A stretch of DNA of 64,000 nucleotides, taken from Microbacterium telephonicum. GTDB taxonomy: Bacteria; Actinomycetota; Actinomycetes; Actinomycetales; Microbacteriaceae. Of the stretch, positions 1 to 10,876 are shown piece by piece. The stretch covers positions 682,001 through 746,000 of the forward strand of contig NZ_RCDB01000002.1 in assembly GCF_003651225.1 (NCBI RefSeq). Reading direction: 5' to 3'. The notes beneath the pieces are model-generated. The model ran no database searches and was not told the origin of the DNA. It worked only from the letters and a program-made list of their open reading frames with translations. Each line of letters starts with the position of its first letter. The stretch's first letter is position 1. Both the position numbers and the translations under genes were made by a program.

Positions 1-782
1 CGCAGTGACGCACGCGCATCGCCGTACTCGCCGCTGTACTTCACCTCGCCGTCAGCCTCGCCTGCGACGGCCGACCGTCGCCACAGGAAATCGACCCGGT
101 CGTGGCCGCCAGGAGACCGGAACCAGCACTGCAATTCCGGCGCCTCGAAGCCCAGCCACTCGATCACGGCGAGGCTCACGTCCTCGAGCGGTGACTCCGT
201 CTGCGCCGTCGCCCGGTCGAAGACCCACTGCGCGGTGCGGATGCCGCGCGCGGTCGCTCGGTCGCGCGCCAGCGCATGCAGGTCGTCGGGTCCGAGTGAG
301 CGGTCCGTGCGGAGGAGCGCCGAGGCGACCGCGAGGCCGACGGCCGGATGTCGCGCGCAGGCGATCGCGACGGCTGCGGCCTCGGGAGACACGACCCGGA
401 TCCCGCCGCGGTGATCCTCGCTCGGAATCTGCGCCGAGGTGTGCACTCGCACGCCTGCGACCGCCCGCGACTTCTCCGGTGACGCCACGACCACGTGCAC
501 GTCGGCCGGTTCGCCGAAGACGGGCAGACCGTGCAGAGCGGCCGCCGACTCGAGCGCGAACACCGCATCCGGTCGGTTCCGCGCGACGGCATGCACCCGT
601 GCGAGGTACCGATCCCACGGGGCCAACCGCTGCCATGCGTCGGCGGGCACGTACACACCGCGCGTGACGCGCTGCAGCTCGCCTGCGCGCTCTCTACGGT
701 CGGGGTGCGAGATCTCGTCGGCGCGGAAGAGTGCGATAGGGCTGGCACGCAGCGCCCGAGGGTCCGTCGCTGGGGTCGTCAT
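1..782 (-). CDS. AbiEi-like N-terminus plus PD-(D/E)XK-like C-terminus, truncated by window edge
   Basis: The minus-strand frame is open from an ATG at 782 to the window edge, giving 260 codons with the C-terminus missing. The N-terminal half resembles the winged-helix/AbiEi antitoxin-like fold: a short helical start followed by 'TRGVYVPADAW' near residues 47-57. Further on, 'ESPLEDVSLAVIEWLGF', 'RVDFLW' and 'GEVKY' follow the E, D and ExK pattern of VSR/DUF559-type nuclease folds. Proteins of this architecture are common singletons in Microbacteriaceae and are often annotated as AbiEi-domain or hypothetical proteins. No toxin partner is visible on the 3' side of leuA. A purine-rich GGTGG stretch precedes the start. 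The domain assignment is by pattern only. The function is unknown and could be DNA binding, nuclease or both. Confidence 0.7.
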   Translation of the reverse strand, partial: MTTPATDPRALRASPIALFRADEISHPDRRERAGELQRVTRGVYVPADAWQRLAPWDRYLARVHAVARNRPDAVFALESAAALHGLPVFGEPADVHVVVASPEKSRAVAGVRVHTSAQIPSEDHRGGIRVVSPEAAAVAIACARHPAVGLAVASALLRTDRSLGPDDLHALARDRATARGIRTAQWVFDRATAQTESPLEDVSLAVIEWLGFEAPELQCWFRSPGGHDRVDFLWRRSAVAGEADGEVKYSGEYGDARASL

Positions 783-1001
783 GCCGCCACCGAACCAGAT
801 CCGAAGTCCGCGCCATACGCCATCCACAGCGGCGCCTCCCATCCACCGCTCTCGCCGTGGGTGGGGAGGAAAACGTCGAGACCCGCCCCGTACGCCGAGA
901 CCGCCGTGGGGAACGGGGGGTTTCGGTGTGTGGAGTGGGTCTCGACGATGCAGCCCGTGTCACGCCGGGCCCGGGCCCAGACCCGGGCGCTGCGCGGCGG
1001 G
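783..1001. other. Intergenic stretch between leuA and the AbiEi-like gene
   Basis: This 219-nt stretch holds no credible gene. It contains a 10-bp inverted repeat, GTCGAGACCC (875-884) and GGGTCTCGAC (937-946). Close to the leuA stop there is a GC-rich self-complementary tract with two CCCGGG cores (about 966-989) that could end leuA transcription, but no U-tract follows it. Confidence 0.4.
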
Positions 1002-3577
<2,576 letters not shown>

Positions 3578-3584
3578 AAGCCGA

Positions 3585-4574
3585 CTAGAAACCGAGGCGG
3601 CCCAGCTGCTTCGGGTCGCGCTGCCACTCCTTGGCGATGCGCACGTGCAGCTTGAGGAACACCTTCGTGCCCACGAGCGGCTCGATCTGCGCGCGGGCCC
3701 GGGTGCCGACATCGCGCAGGCGCGCACCCTTGTGGCCGATGATGATGCCCTTCTGGCTGTCGCGTTCGACGACGATGTTCGCGTGGATGTCGGTGATGTC
3801 GGCATCCTCACGCTCGGCGATGTCCTCGACGGTGACGGCGATGGAGTGCGGCAGCTCGTCGCGCACGCCCTCCAGCGCGGCCTCGCGGATGATCTCGGCG
3901 ATCCGGTCCTCGACCGACTCGTCGGTGACGACGCCCGCTTCGTAGAGCGCCGGACCCTCGGGCATAAGAGTCAGGAGTTCATCGGCGAGCACGTCGAGCT
4001 GCTCGTGCGCTTTCGCATCGGTCGAGGCGACGGCCGACAGCGGGATCACGGCGGCCCAGTCCTCGCGCAGGCTGTCGACCTCCATGAGCCGCTCGGTGAT
4101 CTGCTCGCGCGTCGCGATGTCGGTCTTGGTGACGATCGCGACCTTCTTGGCGCGGCGGTAGCCGTCGAGCGATTCCGCGATGCGCCGGTCGCCGGGGCCG
4201 ACCTTGTCGACGGCCGGCACGAGGAATCCGATGACGTCGACGTCGCCGAGCACCTGCTCGACGAGGTCGTTCAGACGCTGACCGAGGAGCGTGCGCGGCT
4301 TGTGGATGCCGGGGGTGTCGACGATGACGAGCTGACCCGTCGGCCGGTTCAGGATGCCGCGGATCGCGCGGCGTGTGGTCTGCGGCTTGTCGCTCGTGAT
4401 CGCGACCTTCTCGCCGACGAGCGCGTTGGTCAGCGTCGACTTGCCGACGTTGGGCCGGCCGACGAACGTGACGAACCCGCTGTGGAACGCGGCGTCGGAC
4501 GGGACAGCCGAATCGGACGGGACGGTACCGTCTGACGGGACAGGGCCATCGGTGGGGACAGGGGCGTCGCTCAT
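3585..4574 (-). CDS. era: GTPase Era
   Basis: Era is a ribosome-assembly GTPase that binds the 3' end of 16S rRNA. The 329-aa protein has the G1 motif GRPNVGKST (about 39-47), G3 DTPG (86-89), TKTD in place of NKxD (149-152), and a C-terminal KH domain containing 'GIIIGHKGARLRDVG'. Upstream of the G domain is a Pro/Ser/Asp-rich tail of about 25 residues made of hexapeptide repeats (PVPTDG, PVPSDG, TVPSDS, AVPSDA) not expected in the family core. The start overlaps the stop of the CNNM gene as ATGA, so translation is probably coupled. It is the last gene of the hrcA operon. Confidence 0.97.
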   Translation of the reverse strand: MSDAPVPTDGPVPSDGTVPSDSAVPSDAAFHSGFVTFVGRPNVGKSTLTNALVGEKVAITSDKPQTTRRAIRGILNRPTGQLVIVDTPGIHKPRTLLGQRLNDLVEQVLGDVDVIGFLVPAVDKVGPGDRRIAESLDGYRRAKKVAIVTKTDIATREQITERLMEVDSLREDWAAVIPLSAVASTDAKAHEQLDVLADELLTLMPEGPALYEAGVVTDESVEDRIAEIIREAALEGVRDELPHSIAVTVEDIAEREDADITDIHANIVVERDSQKGIIIGHKGARLRDVGTRARAQIEPLVGTKVFLKLHVRIAKEWQRDPKQLGRLGF

Positions 4575-5902
4575 CGCGCGTCCTCCTTCACGATCGGGAT
4601 CGCGCCGGTGCGGGGGCGGGATCCGAGGGACTCCTCGACGGCCTTCAGCGCCTCGGAGCGTTCGACGAACACGGTCGCAAGCCCCCGGCCGCGACCGCGC
4701 GAGGTGCCGCCGGTGAGCACGAGACCCTGCACCTCGACGGTCGCACCGGGCAGCGGGATGCGGCCGAGCGCCTTGCCGAGCAGCCCTCCGATCGAGTCGA
4801 CGTCGTCGTCGTCGAGTTCGATGCCGAACAGCTCCCCCACCTCGTCGAGGCCGAGCCGCGCGCTGACGCGGTAACGGCCTTCACCGAGCTCGACGACCTC
4901 GGCGGCGCGGGGGTCGTATTCGTCGGCGATCTCGCCCACGAGCTCCTCGATGAGGTCTTCGAGGGTCACCAGACCCGCGACCCCGCCGTACTCGTCGACG
5001 ACGAGGCACACGTGCACGGCCTCGCGCTTCATCTGCTGCAGCAGCGTCTCGGCCTTCATCGACTCCGGCACGAAGATGGCGGGTCGCGCGATCTGGGCGA
5101 CGGGGACGTCGCGCCACGCCGTCTCGTCGCGGTACGCGAACTGCACGAGGTCCTTCAGGTAGACGACGCCGGTGATGTCGTCGGCCTCGTCGTCGGCCAC
5201 GGGGATGCGCGAGACGCCCTTGTCCAGGAAGAGGTGCATCGCCTCCTGCGTCGTGGCGGCGGCATCCATCGTCACCATGTCGGTGCGCGGCACCATGACG
5301 GCGCGGACGAACGTGTCGGTGAAGTCGAAGACGGAGTGGATGAGCTCGCGGTCGTCCTCCTCGATGAGGTCCTGCGAGGCGGCCTCGTCGACCATGCTGA
5401 GCAGCTGCTCCTCGGAGGTGAACGACGCCGTGCGCGAGACGCCCGGGGTGAGGCGCTGTCCGACGACGACGAGCAGGTGCGCGAGCGGCCCGAGCACGAT
5501 GCGCGCACCGCGCACGACCGGAGCGAAGGCGCGCAACAGCCCCTTGGCGTGCTGGCGGCCGACGCTGCGCGGACTCGCGCCGACGAGCACGAACGACACC
5601 GCCGTCATGAGCAGGGCGGCCACGAGCATCGCCCACCAGTAACTGTCGAGCAGGATGGTGAAGGCGACCGTCACGAGCACCGCCGCCGTCGTCTCGGCCA
5701 GGATGCGGATGAACACGACGGCGTTCGCGTGCGGATCCGGCTCGGCGGCGATCCTGGCCAGCGGCCGAGGGTTGCGCGCGGTGAGGGCGAGGTCGGTGAG
5801 GTCCGCGCGGGAGGTGACCCCGAGTGCGGCGTCGAGGGCGGCCATGAGACCACCGAGGGCGACGAGCAGCGCCGCCGCGATGAGAAGCAGCGCTTCGGTC
5901 AT
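4571..5902 (-). CDS. CNNM/CorC family membrane protein with CBS pair (hemolysin-like)
   Basis: A 443-aa protein. An N-terminal DUF21/CNNM transmembrane region (residues 1 to about 190, starting MTEALLLIAAALLVALGGL) is followed by a cytoplasmic CBS pair (about 200-330; 'VMVPRTDMVTMDA', 'CLVVDEYGGVAGLVTLEDL') and a C-terminal CorC_HlyC domain (about 350-425). Relatives take part in Mg2+ or other divalent cation transport or sensing, and the old name hemolysin is historical. The start at 5902 overlaps the ybeY stop as ATGA, and its stop overlaps era as ATGA. The transported ion cannot be deduced. Confidence 0.92.
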   Translation of the reverse strand: MTEALLLIAAALLVALGGLMAALDAALGVTSRADLTDLALTARNPRPLARIAAEPDPHANAVVFIRILAETTAAVLVTVAFTILLDSYWWAMLVAALLMTAVSFVLVGASPRSVGRQHAKGLLRAFAPVVRGARIVLGPLAHLLVVVGQRLTPGVSRTASFTSEEQLLSMVDEAASQDLIEEDDRELIHSVFDFTDTFVRAVMVPRTDMVTMDAAATTQEAMHLFLDKGVSRIPVADDEADDITGVVYLKDLVQFAYRDETAWRDVPVAQIARPAIFVPESMKAETLLQQMKREAVHVCLVVDEYGGVAGLVTLEDLIEELVGEIADEYDPRAAEVVELGEGRYRVSARLGLDEVGELFGIELDDDDVDSIGGLLGKALGRIPLPGATVEVQGLVLTGGTSRGRGRGLATVFVERSEALKAVEESLGSRPRTGAIPIVKEDAR

Positions 5903-6366
5903 GCGCGCCGTCGACGCTCGGACGCGTGGAAGGCGGCGATGAGCTCGCGCTGCAGACCGAACATCTCCCGCTCGTCCTCGGGCTCGGCGTGGTCGTAGCC
6001 GAGCAGGTGCAGCAGCCCGTGTGTCGTGAGGAGGATGAGCTCGTCGATCGTCGCGTGCTTGGCGGCGGCGGCCTGCGTCTCGGCGACCTGCGGGCACAGC
6101 ACGATGTCGCCGAGCAGTCCCGGCGGGGTGGGCTGGTCCTCGGTGCCGGGGCGCAGCTCGTCCATCGGGAAGCTCAGCACGTCGGTCGGACCGGGCTCGT
6201 CCATCCACTGCACGTGGAGCGCCTCCATGGCGCCCTCGTCGACCAGCAGGATCGCGAGGTCGGCGTCGGGGCTGACGTGCAGCTCGGCGAGGTTGTTCTC
6301 GGTGAGGCGCAGCAGCACCGTCTCATCGACGGCGAAGCCCGACTCGTTGGTGATCTCGATCGTCAT
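5899..6366 (-). CDS. ybeY: Endoribonuclease YbeY (rRNA maturation factor)
   Basis: A 155-aa single-domain metalloendoribonuclease for 16S rRNA 3'-end maturation and ribosome quality control. The zinc motif HGLLHLLGYDH supplies three histidines (116, 120, 126). 'TDVLSFP' near residue 61 is the other family signature. It overlaps phoH upstream (ATGA) and the CNNM gene downstream (ATGA), giving the conserved actinobacterial order phoH-ybeY-CNNM-era, all tied to RNA and ribosome metabolism. Confidence 0.96.
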   Translation of the reverse strand: MTIEITNESGFAVDETVLLRLTENNLAELHVSPDADLAILLVDEGAMEALHVQWMDEPGPTDVLSFPMDELRPGTEDQPTPPGLLGDIVLCPQVAETQAAAAKHATIDELILLTTHGLLHLLGYDHAEPEDEREMFGLQRELIAAFHASERRRRA

Positions 6367-7439
6367 GACCGTCCTCGCTTCGGCTGGTGGTCGCGGGGGC
6401 CGGCGGGCCGCAGGCCCGACCGGCGCTCCGCGCGGTTGGCGAACTCGCTCGCCTCGTCCCGCTCGCGGCGGGCGGCGAGGCGCTGCTCGTCGTACTCGGT
6501 GTAGGCGTCGACGATGCGGCCCACGAGCGTGTGGCGCACGACGTCGGCGCTCGTCAGGAACGAGAAGTGGATGTCGTCGACGTCCTTGAGCACCCGGGTG
6601 ACCAGGCGCAGCCCCGACGCGCCCTGTGGCAGGTCGATCTGCGTGATGTCGCCGGTGACGACCATGCGCGTGCCGAAGCCGAGGCGCGTGAGGAACATCT
6701 TCATCTGCTCAGGCGTGGTGTTCTGGGCCTCGTCGAGGACGACGAACGAGTCGTTGAGGGTGCGTCCGCGCATGTAGGCCAGCGGCGCGACCTCGATCGT
6801 GCCCGACGCCATGAGCTTGGGGACCAGCTCGGGGTCCATCATCTCGTTGAGCGCGTCGTAGAGCGGGCGCAGGTACGGGTCGATCTTGTCGGTGAGCGTG
6901 CCGGGCAGGAACCCGAGACGCTCCCCCGCCTCGACCGCCGGCCGGGTGAGGATGATGCGGCTGACCTCGCGGCGCTGCAGGGCCTGCACGGCCTTGGCCA
7001 TCGCGAGGTAGGTCTTGCCGGTGCCGGCCGGCCCGATGCCGAAGACGATCGTGTTCTCTTCGATCGCGTCGACGTACGCCTTCTGCCCCACGGTCTTGGG
7101 CCGGATGACCTTGCCGCGCGAGGAGAGGATCGACTCGCCGAGCACCTCGGAGGGCCGCATCCCGGCGTCGATGATGCGCGAGGACGCGTGCACGTCGGCG
7201 GGATCGAGCCCCTGGCCCGACCGCGCGAGGGCGATCAGCTCGTCGACGAGACCGTTCGCGGCGGCGACGGCATCCTCGTCGCCGGTCAGGGTGATCTCGT
7301 TGCCGCGCACGTGCACCTGCACGGCGGGATGCTCGCGCTCGACGACGCGCAGCAGGCGGTCCTGCGGCCCGAGCAGCTGCACCATCGCGATGCCGTCGGC
7401 GTAGATGCGCCGGGTGACCGGCTCCGCGCCGTCAGGCAC
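6363..7439 (-). CDS. PhoH-like ATPase
   Basis: A 358-aa P-loop protein of the PhoH/YbeZ family, which acts with YbeY in RNA processing. An N-terminal KH-like region (residues 1 to about 80) precedes Walker A GPAGTGKT (136-143) and Walker B 'FVVLDEAQN'. The GTG at 7439 is chosen: GAGGGGAG sits 5 nt before it, and this start overlaps the end of the HIT gene by 8 nt, whereas the open frame extends further upstream without a better site. It is co-transcribed with the HIT gene and ybeY. The RNA target is unknown. Confidence 0.93.
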   Translation of the reverse strand: MPDGAEPVTRRIYADGIAMVQLLGPQDRLLRVVEREHPAVQVHVRGNEITLTGDEDAVAAANGLVDELIALARSGQGLDPADVHASSRIIDAGMRPSEVLGESILSSRGKVIRPKTVGQKAYVDAIEENTIVFGIGPAGTGKTYLAMAKAVQALQRREVSRIILTRPAVEAGERLGFLPGTLTDKIDPYLRPLYDALNEMMDPELVPKLMASGTIEVAPLAYMRGRTLNDSFVVLDEAQNTTPEQMKMFLTRLGFGTRMVVTGDITQIDLPQGASGLRLVTRVLKDVDDIHFSFLTSADVVRHTLVGRIVDAYTEYDEQRLAARRERDEASEFANRAERRSGLRPAGPRDHQPKRGRS

Positions 7440-7779
7440 CGAGACTCCCCTCGGAGAGGCCGCCGCCGAGCACGTGCGCATGCACGTGGAACACCGTCTG
7501 GCCGGCGTCGGCGCCGGTGTTGAAGACCAGACGGAAGTCGCCGCCGGTCTGCTCGTGCGCGAGCGTGTTGGCCAGCCCCACCATCTCGGCCAGCAGCGCC
7601 GGATCGCCCGCGGCGAGCTCGACGACGTCGCGGTAGTCCTGCGTCTTGGGGATCACGAGCAGGTGCACGGGCGCCTTGGGCGCGATGTCGCGGATGGCGA
7701 ACGCGTTCTCGGTCTCGGCGATGATCTCGGACGGGATCTCGCCGTTGTAGATGCGCGTGAAGACCGACGGTTCGCTCAT
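7432..7779 (-). CDS. HIT family nucleotide-binding hydrolase
   Basis: A 115-aa histidine-triad protein with the HVHAHV signature at residues 98-103. The family hydrolyses phosphoramidate or ester-linked nucleotides (HINT-like AMP-lysine hydrolase activity). It overlaps the phoH-like gene by 8 nt. The start at 7779 has no Shine-Dalgarno sequence. TAGACT (7791-7786) lies 6 nt upstream, so a leaderless promoter probably feeds the HIT-phoH-ybeY-CNNM-era part of the operon independently of the CIRCE promoter. The substrate is unknown. Confidence 0.93.
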   Translation of the reverse strand: MSEPSVFTRIYNGEIPSEIIAETENAFAIRDIAPKAPVHLLVIPKTQDYRDVVELAAGDPALLAEMVGLANTLAHEQTGGDFRLVFNTGADAGQTVFHVHAHVLGGGLSEGSLGA

Positions 7780-7785
7780 CGCCCC

Positions 7786-7791
7786 AGTCTA
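7786..7791 (-). promoter_or_regulatory. -10 box of internal leaderless promoter before the HIT gene
   Basis: TAGACT on the minus strand ends 6 nt before the HIT ATG. No ribosome-binding site fits between them. It lies in the 56-nt gap between rsmE and the HIT gene, inside the hrcA operon. No clear -35 was identified. Confidence 0.6.
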
Positions 7792-7835
7792 TCGACCGGC
7801 CTCGACGCCGGGGTGGGCGCCGACGGGGCGGGGCT

Positions 7836-8636
7836 TCACCAGCGTCCGAGGCGGGCGTTGACGAGCGCGAGGGCCGCGGGGCCGGCCGTCGAGGTGCGCA
7901 GCACGGTGTCGCCGAGGCGCACCGCGCGGGCACCCGCGTCGGCGAGCCGGTCGAGCTCTTCGGCGGCGATGCCACCCTCGGGCCCGACGACGAGCACGAG
8001 ATCGCGGGCGAGGTCGGGGACGAGCGAGGACAGCGCGACGGATGCCGTCGGCTCCAGCAGCAGCACGTCGGCGTCGGCGCACCGCGCCGCGAGCTGCGCC
8101 GTCGTCACCGGCTGAGCCACCTCGGGCACCCACGCGCGGTGGGCCTGCTTGGCGGCCTCGCGCACGATCGTCTGCCACCGGGCGACACCCTTGGCCGCCT
8201 TGGCCGCGTCCCAGCGCGACACCGAGCGGGCCGCCTGCCAGGGCACGATCTCGTCGACGCCGAGCTCGGTCGCGGCCTGGATCGCCAGTTCGTCACGGTC
8301 GCCCTTGGCGAGGGCCTGCACCAGCACGAGTCGCGGCACGGATGCCGGTTCATCACGGCGCGCGGTGATGCGCACCACGAGCCGCTTGGGAGCGACCGGC
8401 TCCTCCACGACGCCCGACAGCCAGGCGCCGCGTCCGTCGCCGACGGTCACCTCCTCGCCCACCCGCACGCGGCGCACCGCCACGGCGTGGTGCGCCTCGG
8501 CCCCCGTGAGCACGACCGCGTCGCCGACGCGCGCGTCGGAGACGGTGCCGCGCAGGGCATCCTCCGCCGCCACGGCGTCGGGGACACCGGCGCGCGCGAG
8601 CGTCGCGGCGTCGTCGGCGAGGAAGTGCAGCGCCAT
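7836..8636 (-). CDS. rsmE: 16S rRNA (uracil-1498-N3)-methyltransferase
   Basis: RsmE methylates U1498 of 16S rRNA using SAM. The 266-aa protein has an N-terminal PUA-like domain ('AVVLTGAEAHHAVAVRRVRVGE') and a C-terminal SPOUT fold with the knot motif 'LVVGPEGGIAAEEL' and 'VRLGDTVLRTSTAGPAAL'. It begins 1 nt after the dnaJ stop, so it is translated from the dnaJ operon mRNA. The dnaJ-rsmE pairing is conserved in actinobacteria. Confidence 0.96.
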   Translation of the reverse strand: MALHFLADDAATLARAGVPDAVAAEDALRGTVSDARVGDAVVLTGAEAHHAVAVRRVRVGEEVTVGDGRGAWLSGVVEEPVAPKRLVVRITARRDEPASVPRLVLVQALAKGDRDELAIQAATELGVDEIVPWQAARSVSRWDAAKAAKGVARWQTIVREAAKQAHRAWVPEVAQPVTTAQLAARCADADVLLLEPTASVALSSLVPDLARDLVLVVGPEGGIAAEELDRLADAGARAVRLGDTVLRTSTAGPAALALVNARLGRW

Positions 8637-8637
8637 C

Positions 8638-9759
8638 TCAGCCCCGGAAGCGGTCGCGCAGCTTCGCGAACAGGCCCTGGTGGAACTCGGCCAGGCGCGG
8701 GGCGGGTGCCTTCGTGCGCTTGGCGAACTCCTCGATGAGGGCGCGCTCCTTGCCGTCGAGCCGCGTCGGGGTCACGACCTGGATGCCGACACGCAGGTCG
8801 CCGCGCTGGCCACCGCGCAGCGGCGTGATGCCGCGGCCCTTCACGGTCAGCACGTCGCCCGACTGGGCGCCGGCCTTCACGTCGAGGTCGACGTCGCCGT
8901 CCAGGGACGTGATCGTCGCCGACGCGCCGAGGATGGCATCCGGCATCGACACCTCGAGGGTGGCCAGCAGGTCGTCGCCTTCCCGGCTGAACGCCTCGTT
9001 CGGCGCGACGGTCACTTCGAGGTAGAGGTCGCCGTTCGGTCCGCCGGCCGGGCCCACCTCGCCGGAACCCGGCATCTGCAGGCGCAGCCCCGTCTCGACG
9101 CCGGCGGGGATGTCGACCGACACGGTGCGGCGCGCGCGCACGCGACCCTGCCCGGCGCACGTGGTGCACGGGTACGGGATGGTCGTGCCGTAGCCCTGGC
9201 ACGTCGTGCACGGCTGCGAGGTGACGACGTTGCCGAGCAGGCTCCGCACGGTGCGCTGCACGTTTCCCGCGCCGTGGCAGATGTCGCAGGTCACGGGCTG
9301 GGTTCCCGGCTGACAGCACGAGCCCTGGCAGCTCTCGCACAGCACCGCGGTGTCGACCTCGATGTCGCGGTGGGCACCGAACACGACGTCGGCGAGATCG
9401 AGGGTCACCCGCACGAGGGCGTCCTGACCGCGCTCGCGGCGGTCGCGGGGGCGCGATCCCCGCCCGCCGCCGCCACCGAAGAACGTCTCGAAGATGTCGC
9501 CGAAGCCGCCGAAGCCCCCGGCGCCGCCGAAGGCCCCGCCGTCGCCGCCCATGTCGTAGCGCTGACGCTGCTCGGGGTCGCTCAGCACGTCGTAGGCGTG
9601 CGTCACGAGCTTGAAGCGCTCCGACGCCTCCTCGCCCGGGTTCACGTCCGGGTGCAGCTCTCGCGCGAGCCGGCGGTACGCCTTCTTGATCTCGTCGGGG
9701 GTCGCGTCGCGCGACACGCCGAGTACCTCGTAGTGGTCTGCCACTTTCGCCTCTCCCAC
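8638..9759 (-). CDS. dnaJ: Molecular chaperone DnaJ (HrcA-linked copy)
   Basis: A 373-aa type I J-protein, the co-chaperone that stimulates DnaK ATPase. It has an N-terminal J domain with HPD at residues 36-38, a Gly/Phe-rich linker ('[17 protein letters not shown]'), a zinc-finger region of four CxxC units (about 140-205) and a C-terminal substrate-binding region. The first zinc repeat reads CESCQGSC, so its last position is Cys instead of the usual Gly and an extra CC pair is present. It follows hrcA after 23 nt and shares the CIRCE-controlled promoter. Actinobacteria often carry a second dnaJ next to dnaK-grpE; this would be the hrcA-associated copy. Confidence 0.95.
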   Translation of the reverse strand: MGEAKVADHYEVLGVSRDATPDEIKKAYRRLARELHPDVNPGEEASERFKLVTHAYDVLSDPEQRQRYDMGGDGGAFGGAGGFGGFGDIFETFFGGGGGRGSRPRDRRERGQDALVRVTLDLADVVFGAHRDIEVDTAVLCESCQGSCCQPGTQPVTCDICHGAGNVQRTVRSLLGNVVTSQPCTTCQGYGTTIPYPCTTCAGQGRVRARRTVSVDIPAGVETGLRLQMPGSGEVGPAGGPNGDLYLEVTVAPNEAFSREGDDLLATLEVSMPDAILGASATITSLDGDVDLDVKAGAQSGDVLTVKGRGITPLRGGQRGDLRVGIQVVTPTRLDGKERALIEEFAKRTKAPAPRLAEFHQGLFAKLRDRFRG

Positions 9760-9782
9760 CCCTCACCGGGGTGCGGTCGATG

Positions 9783-10820
9783 TCAGCGGGCCCGCTCGTC
9801 TTCGTCGAGCAGCCGGCCGAGATAGTGGGCGACGGCTCGCACCGCCGCCAGATTCGTCGGGTAGTCCATGCGGGTCGGGCCCAGCACGCCGACGCGTGCG
9901 GGCGACCCGGCGGGGTCGTAGTCGCTCGTGAGCACCGACGCCTCGGCGAGGCCGAACGGCTCGTTCTCGCGTCCGATGCTCGCCGCGAGCCCCTGCTCGT
10001 CGGCGACCATCTCGCTCATGAGGCGCAGCAGCGTCACCTGCTCCTCGATCGCCTCGAGGACCGGGTAGATGCTGCCGCGGAAGTCGGCCTCGCTGCGGGC
10101 GAGGGTGGCGGTCCCTGCCATGACGAGGCGGTCCTGGCGGAACTCCTCGAGCTCTTCGGCGAGGATGCGGGCGACGCCGCGCACGGCGGCGTCGACGCGG
10201 CCGCCGTCCCCCGGCGCCGCGAGGAACGCGCCGATCGCCTGCAGGCCGTCGCGCACGCTCGCCCCGGTGACCAGGCCCGCGATGGCGGCCTTGACGTGGG
10301 CGACGTCGGCCTCGTCGAGGTCGCCCTGCAGGAATCCCATGCGCTGCGACACGCGTCCGGTGTCGGTGACGACGATCACGACGATCCGGCCGCCGCCCAG
10401 ATGCACGAACTCGACGTGCGACACGTTCGCCCGCGCGAACGACGGATACTGCACGAGGGCGACCTGGCCGGTCAGGCGCGACAGCGACCGCACGGTGCGC
10501 ACGAGCAGGTCGTCCAGGTCGGCGGGCTCGTCGAGGAACGACGTGATCGCCGCGCGCTGCGCCGGCGACAGCGGCCGCACCTCGGCGAGGTGGTCGACGA
10601 AGACCCGGTACCCCTTGTCGGTCGGGATGCGCCCCGACGAGGTGTGGGGCGCGGCGATGAGGTCTTCGTCCTCGAGCAGCGCCATGTCGTTGCGGATGGT
10701 CGCGGCCGACACCCCGAAATGGTGGCGGTCGACGATCGACTTGCTGCCGACGGGCTCGCGGGTGTCGACGTAGTCCTGCACGATCGCCCGCAGCACCTGC
10801 AGACCGCGTTCCGAGACCAT
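9783..10820 (-). CDS. hrcA: Heat-inducible transcriptional repressor HrcA
   Basis: A 345-aa repressor that binds CIRCE elements and represses chaperone genes at normal temperature. The N-terminal winged helix contains 'EPVGSKSIVDRHHFGVSAATIRNDM', quoted here only by its ends EPVGSK and IRNDM (about residues 20-44). The dimerisation and GAF-like domain follows. GAGGGGTC precedes the ATG. A CIRCE operator lies 29 nt upstream of the start, so the gene should repress itself and the dnaJ operon. Confidence 0.96.
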   Translation of the reverse strand: MVSERGLQVLRAIVQDYVDTREPVGSKSIVDRHHFGVSAATIRNDMALLEDEDLIAAPHTSSGRIPTDKGYRVFVDHLAEVRPLSPAQRAAITSFLDEPADLDDLLVRTVRSLSRLTGQVALVQYPSFARANVSHVEFVHLGGGRIVVIVVTDTGRVSQRMGFLQGDLDEADVAHVKAAIAGLVTGASVRDGLQAIGAFLAAPGDGGRVDAAVRGVARILAEELEEFRQDRLVMAGTATLARSEADFRGSIYPVLEAIEEQVTLLRLMSEMVADEQGLAASIGRENEPFGLAEASVLTSDYDPAGSPARVGVLGPTRMDYPTNLAAVRAVAHYLGRLLDEDERAR

Positions 10821-10848
10821 GACCCCTCCTCACCGCATCCGCTTCGAC

Positions 10849-10873
10849 TGGCACTCGTCAGCCCTGAGTGCCA
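10849..10873 (-). promoter_or_regulatory. CIRCE operator of hrcA-dnaJ
   Basis: TGGCACTC (10849-10856) is followed by 9 nt and then GAGTGCCA (10866-10873), a perfect 8-bp inverted repeat matching the CIRCE core (GCACTC-N9-GAGTGC). It sits between hrcA and hemW, just upstream of the hrcA start, so it is the expected HrcA binding site. It also lies close to the 3' end of hemW. Confidence 0.93.
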
Positions 10874-10876
10874 ATT

